Positions 47,293 to 56,614 are shown, counted from the stretch's first letter. The stretch is DNA of 64,000 bases from Geomonas oryzae (GCF_004117875.1 NZ_RAHW01000001.1:1037830-1101829), one strand, 5' to 3'. Numbers and translations: made by a program. The notes: generated from the letters alone by a model not told the origin.

Positions 47293-48909
47293 ATGCCCAA
47301 GACATCCCTTCGAAAAATGATCCTTCGCCCTGGCAGATTCCCTGCCGGGGCGTTCTTCGTCCTGCTGGCGGCGTATCTCGCGGCGCCGTTGTCCGCCTGC
47401 GCTTTCTATTCCGAAGCGGTCCCTCCGCTCCTTGCTTTACCACCACCGGTTGCCCCGGCACCGGACTTCGTTCCCCTTCCCCTCCCGGGGCTCGCCCTGG
47501 GCGCTCCCCTGGTCGTTCCGACCTCTTCGTTCCGCAGCGAATTTCTGGCTGAGTACCCGGCCGAGCCTTGGCTCACCGACCGGCAAAACAAGCCGTCCTT
47601 CGTTTTGCAGCGGGGCGAGTACGGCGGGAGCGGCTTCAAGGTGCTAGCCGAAATGGGGGACCTGCGCCTCAAGGAGACCGGCAACACGCTGCAGGATGCG
47701 CGGGGCAGGGGAGGGCGTTTCTCGCTTTTGACCGAAAGCGCCGGTAACCGCGCCACCTTCAAGACCTTCGCGACCTCGGGGGCACTTCACCCGGGGCCTG
47801 AAGACACCTTGGTGGGGGCGACGGGAGAGCTTTCCCTTCTGGATGACAGCGCGCTCTTCAAGACCATCTTCGTTTCCGGTCGCAGTTCGCTGGACCGGGA
47901 GGGGCGCCGGCCGACGGCGGGGGGCAAGAGGGGTGACGTGGTGGGATTCGTTGCCCGCCTTGAGCCGGTCAGGGGGAAGCTTGCCGCCGAAGCGGAGTAC
48001 GACTATTCCGTTTATGATGCGAACACCGCCGATTCCGGCTCAGCGCTGCGCGACAGCGCATACCGGTTCAAGATGACCGGGGACTGGGGGCGCAGCCGCT
48101 ACACGGCGCTCTACGAGAGGACCGGTCCGAGGTACCGCCTTATGGGAGACGGGCCGGAGCGGGACCGGGAGGGGGGGAGCTTCGGTGTGGCCACCGCCTT
48201 GGAGCTGCACGACCTCGACGTTAGGCTTTCGCGCTACAACGACAACACGGAGAGGGACCCGCTCAACCCGAGGCTGTACCGCTACGAGGGGGTCGTCGAC
48301 TACAAGTTCAAGGGATTCAAGATGGTCCCGCTCGCGTTGCAGTACCGTAAGACCTTCATCGACAGCACCAAGGAGCCGGCGGGGTACGCTCCGAAGGACG
48401 TCGCCGAGGACGCGATGTCCGGGCAGGTGAATCTCCTTGCCGGGCGATGGGATCTGGGGCTACGCGGAGGCGTGACGCAGAGGACCGACCGGATCAAGCA
48501 GCAGCGGGAGCTTTCTACCGCGAGTGTCGGGTTCTTCCCCAAGTTTTCGGCGGCGAACTTCACCCTTTTCCCCGATCTTTCCATGAAGCGGACCAACGAC
48601 TATGCCGCGGACCAGCGTACCGACCAGTATGCGGTTAACCTCGGGGTTACCGGGAACCTTTTGGAGAAGAGGCTCGATTACGAGGTGAAGGGGGGCTTCA
48701 AGAGGGAGAGCACCGGGCCTGGTGCGGGGCGCGAGGTGTTGGGCGCTCGGGTGAAGGCCCTCTACCCGCTGGCGGGGCTGTTCAAGTGGACACGCTCCCC
48801 CTCCCTGGGGATAAAGGGGGAGTACAACGGCATCAACAATTTGACCGAGGAGCGCAGGGAGAACGATTTTTCCCTGCTCATCTCGCTGGACGGTGGGGGC
48901 TTTTTGTAG
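47293..48909 (+). CDS. Exported outer-membrane beta-barrel candidate (about 538 aa)
   Basis: No family recognised. A long basic leader and hydrophobic segment (about residues 12-40, ending APLSACAFY) is followed by a Pro/Leu-rich stretch. About 400 residues then show alternating polar and hydrophobic strands rich in Tyr, Arg, Gly and Asp (RYTALYERTGPRYR, VVDYKFKGFKMVPLALQYR and similar). The chain ends in strands with a terminal hydrophobic residue. These are traits of outer-membrane barrels. Starts at 47293 and 47317 are both possible. It follows the sigma-54 regulator gene closely and may be regulated with it. Confidence 0.65.
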   Translation: MPKTSLRKMILRPGRFPAGAFFVLLAAYLAAPLSACAFYSEAVPPLLALPPPVAPAPDFVPLPLPGLALGAPLVVPTSSFRSEFLAEYPAEPWLTDRQNKPSFVLQRGEYGGSGFKVLAEMGDLRLKETGNTLQDARGRGGRFSLLTESAGNRATFKTFATSGALHPGPEDTLVGATGELSLLDDSALFKTIFVSGRSSLDREGRRPTAGGKRGDVVGFVARLEPVRGKLAAEAEYDYSVYDANTADSGSALRDSAYRFKMTGDWGRSRYTALYERTGPRYRLMGDGPERDREGGSFGVATALELHDLDVRLSRYNDNTERDPLNPRLYRYEGVVDYKFKGFKMVPLALQYRKTFIDSTKEPAGYAPKDVAEDAMSGQVNLLAGRWDLGLRGGVTQRTDRIKQQRELSTASVGFFPKFSAANFTLFPDLSMKRTNDYAADQRTDQYAVNLGVTGNLLEKRLDYEVKGGFKRESTGPGAGREVLGARVKALYPLAGLFKWTRSPSLGIKGEYNGINNLTEERRENDFSLLISLDGGGFL

Positions 48910-48962
48910 GCGTCTCGCGCAGGGGTGAAATCCCCTTCAATACATTGCATGAGCCATGACGT

Positions 48963-49045
48963 CCCCGCCCCCGGAGGGGGAGGGACAGGGAGGGGGATGT
49001 TTGGTGCTCCCCCCCCTCCCAACCTCCCCCCTCCAGGGGGAGGGG
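48963..49045. repeat. C-run/G-run palindromic repeats between convergent genes
   Basis: Two units, CCCCGCCCCCGGAGGGGGAGGG (one mismatch) and CTCCCCCCTCCAGGGGGAGGGG, separated by CCCCCCCCTCCC. Same family as the copies at 3515, 15545, 15628 and 42592. Confidence 0.65.
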
Positions 49046-49084
49046 ACGCCTCAGCTATGCAGTTGGCGGGTGTCCCGACATATG

Positions 49085-50191
49085 CTAGATCTTCACCAGC
49101 TCATAGCTCCTGGTGCCGATACCGATCTTCTCGGCATGCTCCAGCTGCACTTCCCAGTCGATCTCGGGATGAACACCGCGGAACTTGTCCCCTCCCGGCT
49201 CGTGCCCTGAGGCGAGCGCGGTGTCCTGGTTGCCGCGAGCGTTGTTCACCAGATCGGCGCAGGCCTGGTCCAGCGCCACCGGATCGGTGGAGGCACAGAT
49301 GCCGATGTCGTTCACAATGGGGGCGTCGGCGTGGCCGTAACAGTCGCAGGCAGGCGACACCTGGGTGATGAAGTTGAGGAACAGGGTCTTGCCGGCCTTG
49401 CCGTGCAGGGCCCCCTTGGCGTACTCGGCCATCTTGCGCATGACGAGCGATGCGCTTTCGTTCCACTGGATGTTGATCGCCTTTTTCTGGCAGGCGGTGA
49501 TGCAGCGGCTGCAGCCGACGCAGGCGTCCGCATCGATGCGGGCTTTCCCTTCGATGATGGTGATGGCGGCATGGGCGCAGGACTTCAGGCAGACGCTGCA
49601 GCCGTTGCAGAAACGCTCCGCGACTTTCGGGGCCACCGTCGAGTGCTGCTGCATCTTCCCGGTGCGGCTCGAGCATCCCATGCCGAGGTTCTTAAGCGTC
49701 CCGCCGAAGCCGGTCAACTCGTGGCACTTGAAGTGCGACACCGCGATCAGGGCGTCCGCCTCCAGGATCTCCGCCCCTATGTTCACCGTCTTCAGGATCT
49801 CGCCATCCACCTGCACGTCCTTCGCGTTGTGCCCCTTCAAGCCGTCGCACATGATGAGCGGCGCGTTCACCACCGCGTAGGCGAAACCGTTCTCGACGGC
49901 GCAGGCAAGGGCCGATACCGCTTCCTTGCGCTCACCTGGGTAGAGCGTGGAGGAGTCGGTGAGGAAAGGTTTCCCCTCGCACCCTTTGATCTCGTCGACC
50001 ACGCGGCGCAAAAAGATCGGGCGGATGAAGGTATGGTTCCCCCGCTCGCCGAAGTGCACCTTCACCGCGACCAGGTCGCCGGGGGCGATCGCAACCGAAA
50101 GCCCAGCCTGCTGCATCAGTCGCCCGATCTTGGCGAAAAGGTTCTCCTTGGCTCCGGCGCGCATGTCAGCGAAAAATACCTTGCTCTTCAT
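49085..50191 (-). CDS. DUF362 protein with two 4Fe-4S ferredoxin motifs
   Basis: Residues 1-190 match DUF362 (KVHFGERGNHTFIRP, SHFKCHELTGFGGTLKNLGMG). Two ferredoxin motifs follow: CNGCSVCLKSCAHAAI and CVGCSRCITACQKKAI. The C-terminal part has an extra CDCYGHADAP segment. DUF362 proteins are cytoplasmic iron-sulfur proteins, sometimes annotated as ferredoxins, with unproven function. ATG 50191 has AAAGGAGG eight bases upstream. It is convergent with the barrel gene, with repeats between. Confidence 0.88.
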   Translation of the reverse strand: MKSKVFFADMRAGAKENLFAKIGRLMQQAGLSVAIAPGDLVAVKVHFGERGNHTFIRPIFLRRVVDEIKGCEGKPFLTDSSTLYPGERKEAVSALACAVENGFAYAVVNAPLIMCDGLKGHNAKDVQVDGEILKTVNIGAEILEADALIAVSHFKCHELTGFGGTLKNLGMGCSSRTGKMQQHSTVAPKVAERFCNGCSVCLKSCAHAAITIIEGKARIDADACVGCSRCITACQKKAINIQWNESASLVMRKMAEYAKGALHGKAGKTLFLNFITQVSPACDCYGHADAPIVNDIGICASTDPVALDQACADLVNNARGNQDTALASGHEPGGDKFRGVHPEIDWEVQLEHAEKIGIGTRSYELVKI

Positions 50192-50476
50192 AAACTTCCC
50201 CTCCTTTAGCGGTTGCACCCGTACAGCGGTCAGCGATTGGTATCACATATCGCTGGTCAATTCAACTGCACAACTTTTTCTTGCTCTGTAGTAAAAATAT
50301 GTTATTTATTAAAAATTCTGAGTGAACCGCAACGGCCCAAGGCCGGAACGGCGCTGTGGGAGCGGCATCCCGCCCCCCGGCCGGCGAGCCTGCTTGCGGC
50401 AGCGGTGCTCTTCACACCATTAAAGGTACGCCCCGGAGAGGTTCATGACCGGGCGCAGGTACGATAAGGAGCGCAG
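50192..50476. other. Promoter region between divergent genes
   Basis: A 285-base AT-richer stretch between the DUF362 gene (minus) and the two-receiver gene (plus). It includes an A/T-rich block at 50270-50320. I see no gene or repeat in it. Confidence 0.3.
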
Positions 50477-51214
50477 ATGATCGAATGTGATGAGCGGGAA
50501 CTCTGGATCATGGGACTGGGCGAGCGCGTCGAGCGTGGGGCCATCGTCTGCAGCTATCTGGCGGAAGGAGGACACCGGGCAAGGACCGCGAAGATCCCGG
50601 AACTGACCGGTTGCACGCCGAGGGCGATCCTCCTCGATCTTTCCCCCTGGTCCGACGACGGCTGGGGGGTGCTCTTGAAGCTGAAGGAGAACCCGGCGAC
50701 TCGCGAGATCCCGATTCTTCCGATGTATCTGAGCGAGATCGGCCAGGTTGGGGCAGTATTCCCGGTGGCGGGTTTCTTCACCCTCCCGATGGACGTTCCC
50801 TACATGACGAGGAAACTCAGCCAGCTTGGGCTCGCCGAGGAATCCGAGGATTACGACCTGCAGGTGATGATGGTGACACGCAGGGGCGAAGAGGACGTGC
50901 AGAAGGCGCTCACCAAGATGGGGTTCGAAGTGGTGAACGCCTACACCGCCAAGGAGGCGGTGGCTGTCGGAACCATCGTGCACCCCTACATGATGTTCTG
51001 CGCGCTGATGCTCCCGGACCAGGCGGCCTTCGAGCTCCTAGAGCGTTTCAGGCTATACCCGCAGACGAGGAACATCCCCTTCTTCGTGCTCTTGAAGGGG
51101 GAGATGAAGGACGGGGAACGCCAGGCCATGAGCCGCGCCATAGAGCACCTGGTGCGCAAGAAGTGGCTCACCCGGCAGGAATTCCTCGCCTACTTCAAAA
51201 AGAGCAAGGACTGA
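50477..51214 (+). CDS. Protein with two receiver-like domains, the second lacking the acceptor Asp
   Basis: Residues 1-115 resemble a CheY-like fold, with an Asp in AILLDLSPWSDDGWG at the acceptor position, but lack the paired N-terminal acids (ELWIMGLGER). Residues 125-235 form a second similar domain (VMMVTRRGEEDVQKALTKMGFEVV, with ALMLPDQAAFELL where the Asp would be) and end in KKWLTRQEFLAYF. It is probably a non-canonical regulator or scaffold. AAGGAG lies six bases before the ATG. Confidence 0.7.
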   Translation: MIECDERELWIMGLGERVERGAIVCSYLAEGGHRARTAKIPELTGCTPRAILLDLSPWSDDGWGVLLKLKENPATREIPILPMYLSEIGQVGAVFPVAGFFTLPMDVPYMTRKLSQLGLAEESEDYDLQVMMVTRRGEEDVQKALTKMGFEVVNAYTAKEAVAVGTIVHPYMMFCALMLPDQAAFELLERFRLYPQTRNIPFFVLLKGEMKDGERQAMSRAIEHLVRKKWLTRQEFLAYFKKSKD

Positions 51215-51345
51215 AGCCCGAAATCAGCGACTTCGGATTCGGAACCTATCACTTCGGACCTCCAAATCTTCACTTTGGGCTCCGAATCTTCAACTTCGAC
51301 TCCCCAAGCCCTCACTTCGCGAACCTACCAATATTGATTAGCGAC
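51215..51345. repeat. Degenerate CTTCG-rich tandem repeat
   Basis: About four to five imperfect units of 20-26 bases, each with a CACTTCG- or CAACTTCG-like core, fill the space between the convergent stop codons of the two-receiver gene and the SDR gene. Confidence 0.4.
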
Positions 51346-52353
51346 TTACCGTTTTGATCCACGAGCCTGTGCGAAAGCGGCTACAGCCGCAGCACATCCC
51401 GTCAGAAGGATGCCAAGACTCCACTTATTCTCGCAGAGCCATACCTGTATGCTGGACGACTTCGCGCGTGCGTCGAAACGCCCGTGCGCGTGATACGGCC
51501 CCGGCACGCTTTCCCAGAGGTTTGTGGGCCGGTCCGGCCGCTCCGGCTCGTTGGTTTGCTGCGACTTGTACCCGGTGAGGCCGAGGTACAGGTCGAGCAG
51601 GCCCGGGATGAACTTGTTGCCCCACATCGCCTGAACCGTCGGCGCGCCGACGTATATCTCCCTGCGCCGGTGTTTCGAGGCCCAGACGATGGCCTCGGCT
51701 GCGACGTCCGGTTGGTAGATAGGGGGGACCGGCTGTGGGCGATTGGGCAGGCGCGACTTCACCCAATCGAACTGGGGGGTGTTCATCGCGGGTAGCTGTA
51801 CCATGGTCATGCGAACGCGGCTTTTGCGGTGGATGAGCTCACAGCGGATCGAGTCGGTGAAGCCGCGCATGGCGTGCTTCGCGCCGCAGTAGGCGGACTG
51901 CAGCGGGATGCTGCGGTCGGAGAGGGCCGAGCCGACCTGGATGATGACCCCGTCGTCGCGCGGCAGCATCCTCTTAAGCGCAGCCATGGTGCCGTGCACC
52001 GCGCCCAGGTACGTCACCTCGGTGACTCTTCTGAACTCCTCGGGCGTCATCTCCTCGAAAGGGGAGAAGACCGAGGTCATGGCGTTGTTCACCCAGACCT
52101 CGATGGGACCGAATTCACGTTCGACTTCCGCTGCGGCCTCCTCCATACGCTTCGCGTCGGCCACGTCCCCCACGAGGACGAGCGCCTGTCCTCCGAGCCT
52201 CTCGACCTCGTCCCTGGCCGCTTCGAGCCGCTCACGATTCCGCGCAAAAAGACCGATGCGCGCCCCCTCGCGGGCGAAGGCCTGCGCCGTCGCCCGTCCG
52301 ACGCCGGCCGAAGCGCCGGTGATAACGACAATCCTGCTGGAAGATGCTTTCAT
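51346..52353 (-). CDS. Short-chain dehydrogenase/reductase with C-terminal membrane anchor
   Basis: An NAD(P)-dependent oxidoreductase. The cofactor loop is TGASAGVGRATAQAFA; other motifs are VGDVADA, VNNAMTS (the usual NNAG with Met), the Ser in QVGSALSDRS and the catalytic YCGAKHA. After about residue 215 there is a longer C-terminal part than in classical SDRs, with a hydrophobic helix (about 305-325) near the end. The substrate is unknown. AGGAGG lies six bases before the ATG. Confidence 0.88.
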   Translation of the reverse strand: MKASSSRIVVITGASAGVGRATAQAFAREGARIGLFARNRERLEAARDEVERLGGQALVLVGDVADAKRMEEAAAEVEREFGPIEVWVNNAMTSVFSPFEEMTPEEFRRVTEVTYLGAVHGTMAALKRMLPRDDGVIIQVGSALSDRSIPLQSAYCGAKHAMRGFTDSIRCELIHRKSRVRMTMVQLPAMNTPQFDWVKSRLPNRPQPVPPIYQPDVAAEAIVWASKHRRREIYVGAPTVQAMWGNKFIPGLLDLYLGLTGYKSQQTNEPERPDRPTNLWESVPGPYHAHGRFDARAKSSSIQVWLCENKWSLGILLTGCAAAVAAFAQARGSKR

Positions 52354-52455
52354 AATGGACCTCCTGACGATTGCTGGTGCTGGTGGTCAAGGCAATGCCC
52401 ATTAGGATAACAGATGTGAAAAAATTAATTTATGTCGAGCGCTTTTGCCGGTGGA

Positions 52456-53817
52456 TTACCTGCGTATTTTGCGCCCTTTGCCAAGCACCCTGGCCCCTTT
52501 CACCACGAAGGTGGGGAAGGAGATGGAAAGGTCCTGAAGCTTTTCCGGGTTGAACTGGCCGAGCGGCCGCCCGGTCTCGACCTTGAGGGACGTGCTCTTC
52601 TGAATGCCGAGGATCTGGCTCGGATAGATGCTGCGGTATCCGACGATGAGAAAACTGACCATGCAGGCGACGGCGGCGTGGGGGGCGATGCCGGCACCGA
52701 AGAGTTCCATGGCCATGACTGACGCGGCGATCGGTGTGTTGGCGGCGCCGGCTAGAAGAGCGACCATGCCGATCGCGGAGAAGGTGGCGACCAGCGGTTC
52801 GTGGAAAAGCGATGCGAAGAGGTTTCCTGCCGCGGTTCCGATGAAGAAGATCGGGGTGACCACGCCGCCGCTGCCGCCGCACCCCAGGGTGATCGAGGTG
52901 GCGATCATCTTCATGAAGGTGGCGCCGAAGGGAAGCACCTGCCCGTTAAGCGCGGCGTCGATGCTGTCAAGCCCGAGCCCGAGGTAGCGCTGCGAGATGA
53001 ACCTGCCGATCAGTACCAGCAGCGCCCCGCCGAAAACCGCCTTCACGACCGGATGCCATGAAAGGCGCGCGAACAGCCGGTGCCCCAGTTGCATGATCTC
53101 GATGAAAATGAGGGCGGCGATGCCGCACCAGATGCCGAGCAGGATCATTTCGGTGAAGGTCCAGCCGGAGACGGCGGGAATGATCTTGGCGGCCGGGTGC
53201 GGGTAGCTCACTCCGAGCATTCCCGCCACGTGAAATCCGACGATCCCAGCCACGAACGAAGGGAAGAGCACATCGTATAACATCTGACCGAGGACGAGGA
53301 CCTCAACGCCGAAGAGCGCCCCCGCGATCGGTGTGCCGAAGACTGTCGCGAACCCGGCACTGATGCCGCAGATGACGAGCTTCCGGCGGTCGACGTCGTT
53401 CAACCGCAGCAGACTCGCAAAGCCGGAGGCGAGTCCGGCGCCGATCTGGGCGCAGGGTCCTTCTTTCCCAGCCGACCCCCCTCCCGCGAGGGTGATCACG
53501 GTAGCGGCCAGCTTCACGGGAACCACGGCCAGCGGGATTCTCCCCATCCTCTGGTGCACCGCCTCGATGACCTTCTCGGTGCCGTGTCCGGCGGCGTCCG
53601 GGGCGAACGTTCTGACCAGGAGCAGGCTTGCCACCAGCGTTACCGGCAGCAGCAGGTAATAGTCCGGCACCTTCCCGTATTGCGCCGAGGTCCAGGAGAG
53701 AGCCTTCAAAAAGGCGGTGGTGCCGCCTCCGACGAGTACTCCAACGATGGACGCGTAACTTGCCCACTTGATCACGCTGGCAAGGAGCGTCACCTGTTCC
53801 ACTATCTTACGGTTCAC
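52456..53817 (-). CDS. CLC-type chloride channel or transporter
   Basis: An integral membrane protein with about ten or more helices. The selectivity and gating segment is GGGSAGKEGPCAQIGAG, with the gating Glu kept. The helix-H segment is FGTPIAGALFGVEVL: the position of the CLC-ec1 proton glutamate (E203) is Val, as in channel-type members. GGSGGVVTPIFFIG forms the N-terminal part of a later helix. The 453-residue length lacks a C-terminal CBS domain. The start is GTG with AAAGGA upstream. Confidence 0.9.
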   Translation of the reverse strand: MNRKIVEQVTLLASVIKWASYASIVGVLVGGGTTAFLKALSWTSAQYGKVPDYYLLLPVTLVASLLLVRTFAPDAAGHGTEKVIEAVHQRMGRIPLAVVPVKLAATVITLAGGGSAGKEGPCAQIGAGLASGFASLLRLNDVDRRKLVICGISAGFATVFGTPIAGALFGVEVLVLGQMLYDVLFPSFVAGIVGFHVAGMLGVSYPHPAAKIIPAVSGWTFTEMILLGIWCGIAALIFIEIMQLGHRLFARLSWHPVVKAVFGGALLVLIGRFISQRYLGLGLDSIDAALNGQVLPFGATFMKMIATSITLGCGGSGGVVTPIFFIGTAAGNLFASLFHEPLVATFSAIGMVALLAGAANTPIAASVMAMELFGAGIAPHAAVACMVSFLIVGYRSIYPSQILGIQKSTSLKVETGRPLGQFNPEKLQDLSISFPTFVVKGARVLGKGRKIRR

Positions 53818-53995
53818 TTGTGTCCTTTTTTCTCTGTCTGGCGTCGAGGCGTCCCCAGCCTTCTGGGTGTGCGGCGCACTCTTCTCTGGATCGATCGCAC
53901 CGATGGGGGAGACGCAGTGAGGGTCCCGGGCATTATAGCTGACTAAGTTCGGTGCGGTGATATGCTTTTAGCCTATTTCACACAAGGAGGTTCTT

Positions 53996-54451
53996 ATGAG
54001 AACAAAAAGCGTCTCCGTAGTTGTGACAACGCTGCTCGCAGTGACATTCGCGGCATCGGCCTATGCCGCTCGCTGGCAGGGATGGCGCGGCAGCGGCGGA
54101 TGGGGGATGAACGGTGCGTACCAGCGTCTCTACGATCCGGCCAAGGTGGAGACTCTGAGCGGCGAGGTGGTCCGGGTGGAGACCATGCCCGCCAGGAAGG
54201 GGCCGGGCAGCGGCATACACCTGCAGTTGAAGACCGACCAGGGTACCATCCCGGTGCATCTCGGCCCGTCGTGGTTCGTGGAGCGGCTCGATGAGCGGAT
54301 CGCGAAGGGGGACCGGGTCGAGGTGAAAGGTTCCCGGATAACCTTCGACGGAAAACCGGCAATCATCGCGGCCGAGGTGAAAAAGGGGAAGGAGGTGTTG
54401 ACGCTGCGCGACGCGAACGGCGTCCCGGTCTGGGCCGGCTGGCGCAGGTAA
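53996..54451 (+). CDS. Small exported protein, possibly OB-fold (151 aa)
   Basis: A signal peptide (residues 1-24, ending SAYA) is followed by a Trp/Gly-rich stretch (RWQGWRGSGGWGMNG). A region with predicted beta strands (VETLSGEVVRVETMP to RVEVKGSRITFDGKPAIIAAEVKKG) resembles an OB-fold. The name of the family is not clear to me. AAGGAGG five bases before ATG makes a strong ribosome binding site. A terminator follows. Confidence 0.75.
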   Translation: MRTKSVSVVVTTLLAVTFAASAYAARWQGWRGSGGWGMNGAYQRLYDPAKVETLSGEVVRVETMPARKGPGSGIHLQLKTDQGTIPVHLGPSWFVERLDERIAKGDRVEVKGSRITFDGKPAIIAAEVKKGKEVLTLRDANGVPVWAGWRR

Positions 54452-54476
54452 CGTCGCACCTCCAGAGGCAACAAAA

Positions 54477-54502
54477 GGAGGCGCTTTCGCGCCTCCTTCC
54501 AT
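54477..54502. terminator. Bidirectional terminator between convergent genes
   Basis: Stem GGAGGCGC/GCGCCTCC with a four-base loop, with T-rich sequence on both sides (TTCCATTT on plus; TTTTGTT on minus). It serves the exported OB-like gene and the TPR gene. Confidence 0.8.
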
Positions 54503-54519
54503 TTCGGGGGATGATCCTC

Positions 54520-56439
54520 CTACCGCGTTTTTCTCTGCGAACTCTTTTTCTTCTTCGACTCGGCTTTGCCCGCGCTTTTCTTTGTTTTCCTGGAACCGGC
54601 CGTGCTCGAGCTTTTCTTCTTGTTCTTTTCCAGCGCATGCTTGCGCGATGTTTTCTTCTTTTCCACGTACTTCTTAGGCTGCGTGCTCAGCTTGCTCCAA
54701 AGTTCCACCGGCTCCAGCAGGTTGGGGTCCGCCTTCCTCGCCGCTTCAAACGCCTCGCGCGCCTTGTCGCGTTCCCCTTCCTTTAGGTAGAGCTTGCCGA
54801 GCGCGTTCAAAGCCCGGGCATGGTCCGGCTTCAGCTTCAATGCTGCGTCGAACTGTTGCAGGGCTTTTTCGTCTTCGCGTTTGAAGGCGTAGATCACGCC
54901 GAGCCGGTACTGGCTGTCGGCGCTCTGCGGGTTCAGTTGCGCGTCCTCCTCGAGAAGGGAGGTCACCTGGTCGTACTTCTTCTGCTTCACCGACAAGGAG
55001 ATGAGCGCGTCCCTTGCCTGCGCGTTTCTCGGGTCGAGTTTCAGCACCTCGCGCAGGTGCTGCTCGGCCTGCTCGGGCTGCTTCAGGCGCAGGAACAGGA
55101 AGGCGATGCTGCGGTGCGCCTCGCTGTTCGCGGAATCAAGGGCGAGCGCCTTCTCGTAGGAGTCGACGGCGTCCTTGTAGGTACGCCGCTTTTCCTGCAG
55201 CCGTGCAAGTTTCAGGTAGTTAAGCGGGTTGTCGGCCTGCCGCGAGATGAGGTCCTGATAGGCCCGGATCGCTTCTTCAAGATCGCCGCGCAGGGCGTAG
55301 ATGTCGGCGAGCCGCCTGCGGGCGTCGCTGTTGACCGGATCGAGTCTCAGCGACGCGCTGAAGTTGCGAACCGCCTCGTCAAGGTCCCCCTTGCGTTCGT
55401 AGAGGGTGCCCAGGTGGTAACGCACCCGCCCGGAGTCCTCCTTCTTGCGCAGGGCATCCTCATAGGCCGCGATCGCCTCGGCGTCGTGGCCGGCGGACAA
55501 TTCGGCGTCGCCCAGTTTCTCGCGCACACCGGCGGCATCGGGATTTTTCACCAGCATGGCGCGATACTCGGTCGCCGCGAGGGCGAACTCGCCTTCGTCT
55601 TCGTATTTGGCCGCCCGCTTCAGGTGGTCGGCGAGCGTGTCGGTGCGCTTCACTCCGGAACGCGCGTATTCCTTGGCGGCTTCGTCGCGTTTCCCGGAGA
55701 GTTCCAGCAGTTGGGCCAGCCGGAAATGGTAGCTGGCGTTGTCGGGATCTGCGATGATCGCCTGGCGCAGGTGTGCCGCCGCCTTCTCGTAGTCGTTTCG
55801 TTCCTGGTACAGGGTGGCCAGCTCCAGATGGGTCGTGGCGTTGCCGGCCTGCAGGCGGAGCGCATCCTGAAGAGCCTCCAGGGCGTGGTTCTGGTCGCCC
55901 AGGCCGCGGTAGCTGCGGGCGATGCCGAGGTATAGGTTCGCATCGTCCGGGAAGGAGGGCTGGACCTGGCGGTACTGGCTGAGGGCCAGGGCGTAAAGTT
56001 TGGCGTCGAGGAAGATGTCGGCAAGGGCCCGTGCGAAGCGCGGCTCTTTCGTTTGCCGCGCCGCTTCGAAGAGGGCCACCGAAGCCTCCTCGCGGTTACC
56101 TTTGGCAAGGAGCAAAAGGCCGAGGCGCCCCCTTGCCTGCAAAAGGAGGGGATCCTTGGCGAGGGCGTCGCGGTAGGCGGTCACGGCGCCATCGATGTCA
56201 TGGGCCGCTTCCATGGAAATACCCTTCAGGTAGAGCGGCGCGCCTCCGTCGGGGCAGAGCTCGCGCACTTTGCGCTCCGCCTCGGCCCTCTCAGCGGCGG
56301 CACTCTCTGGGGTGATCTTTTCTATCGTTTCACGTGCTTCCGTGCATTTATCCTTGCCTCCCCAGGTAAAGCCGCAGGAAAGAAAGGCGATAAGGACGAT
56401 GCCGGCGAGCAAGGCACCGCGTCTCAGATTCTGATTCAT
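54520..56439 (-). CDS. TPR-repeat envelope protein with Lys/Ser-rich tail
   Basis: A hydrophobic N-terminus (about 8-24) ends at LSCGFTWGG, which could be a weak lipobox. After a short helical region, about a dozen TPR units (34-residue spacing, with LG-x3-L, A-x3-Y and DP motifs) run to about residue 580. The last 60 residues are dominated by Lys, Ser, Arg and Ala, like a nucleic-acid or wall-binding tail. TPR arrays hold protein complexes; the partner is unknown. ATG 56439 with AAGGTG upstream is preferred to GTG 56445. Pal is encoded nearby on the same strand. Confidence 0.85.
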   Translation of the reverse strand: MNQNLRRGALLAGIVLIAFLSCGFTWGGKDKCTEARETIEKITPESAAAERAEAERKVRELCPDGGAPLYLKGISMEAAHDIDGAVTAYRDALAKDPLLLQARGRLGLLLLAKGNREEASVALFEAARQTKEPRFARALADIFLDAKLYALALSQYRQVQPSFPDDANLYLGIARSYRGLGDQNHALEALQDALRLQAGNATTHLELATLYQERNDYEKAAAHLRQAIIADPDNASYHFRLAQLLELSGKRDEAAKEYARSGVKRTDTLADHLKRAAKYEDEGEFALAATEYRAMLVKNPDAAGVREKLGDAELSAGHDAEAIAAYEDALRKKEDSGRVRYHLGTLYERKGDLDEAVRNFSASLRLDPVNSDARRRLADIYALRGDLEEAIRAYQDLISRQADNPLNYLKLARLQEKRRTYKDAVDSYEKALALDSANSEAHRSIAFLFLRLKQPEQAEQHLREVLKLDPRNAQARDALISLSVKQKKYDQVTSLLEEDAQLNPQSADSQYRLGVIYAFKREDEKALQQFDAALKLKPDHARALNALGKLYLKEGERDKAREAFEAARKADPNLLEPVELWSKLSTQPKKYVEKKKTSRKHALEKNKKKSSSTAGSRKTKKSAGKAESKKKKSSQRKTR

Positions 56440-56488
56440 TGACACACCTTGTATTGCTGAGGGAGCTGTACTGTCGTCCCTGGAGAAG

Positions 56489-56598
56489 AAGGGGACTGGC
56501 TCCGCCAGGTGCCTGTCCCCTTAGGTCTTAGGTAAGGTGTCGCGGCGGAATCGAGCGTTCCGCGAGAGGGACAGGCACCTAAACGGAGCCAGTCCCTT
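56489..56598. repeat. MITE-like inverted pair of the GGGGACTGGCTCC repeat
   Basis: The unit AAGGGGACTGGCTCC...CCTGTCCCCTT (56489-56522) is followed by a 45-base centre and an inverted, slightly diverged copy (56568-56598). A single copy is at 28936-28970. The arrangement resembles a miniature inverted-repeat element. It lies in the gap 56440-56614 between pal and the TPR gene, where I see no coding sequence. Confidence 0.75.
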
Positions 56599-56614
56599 CC
56601 TACCCGCGTCTCTA

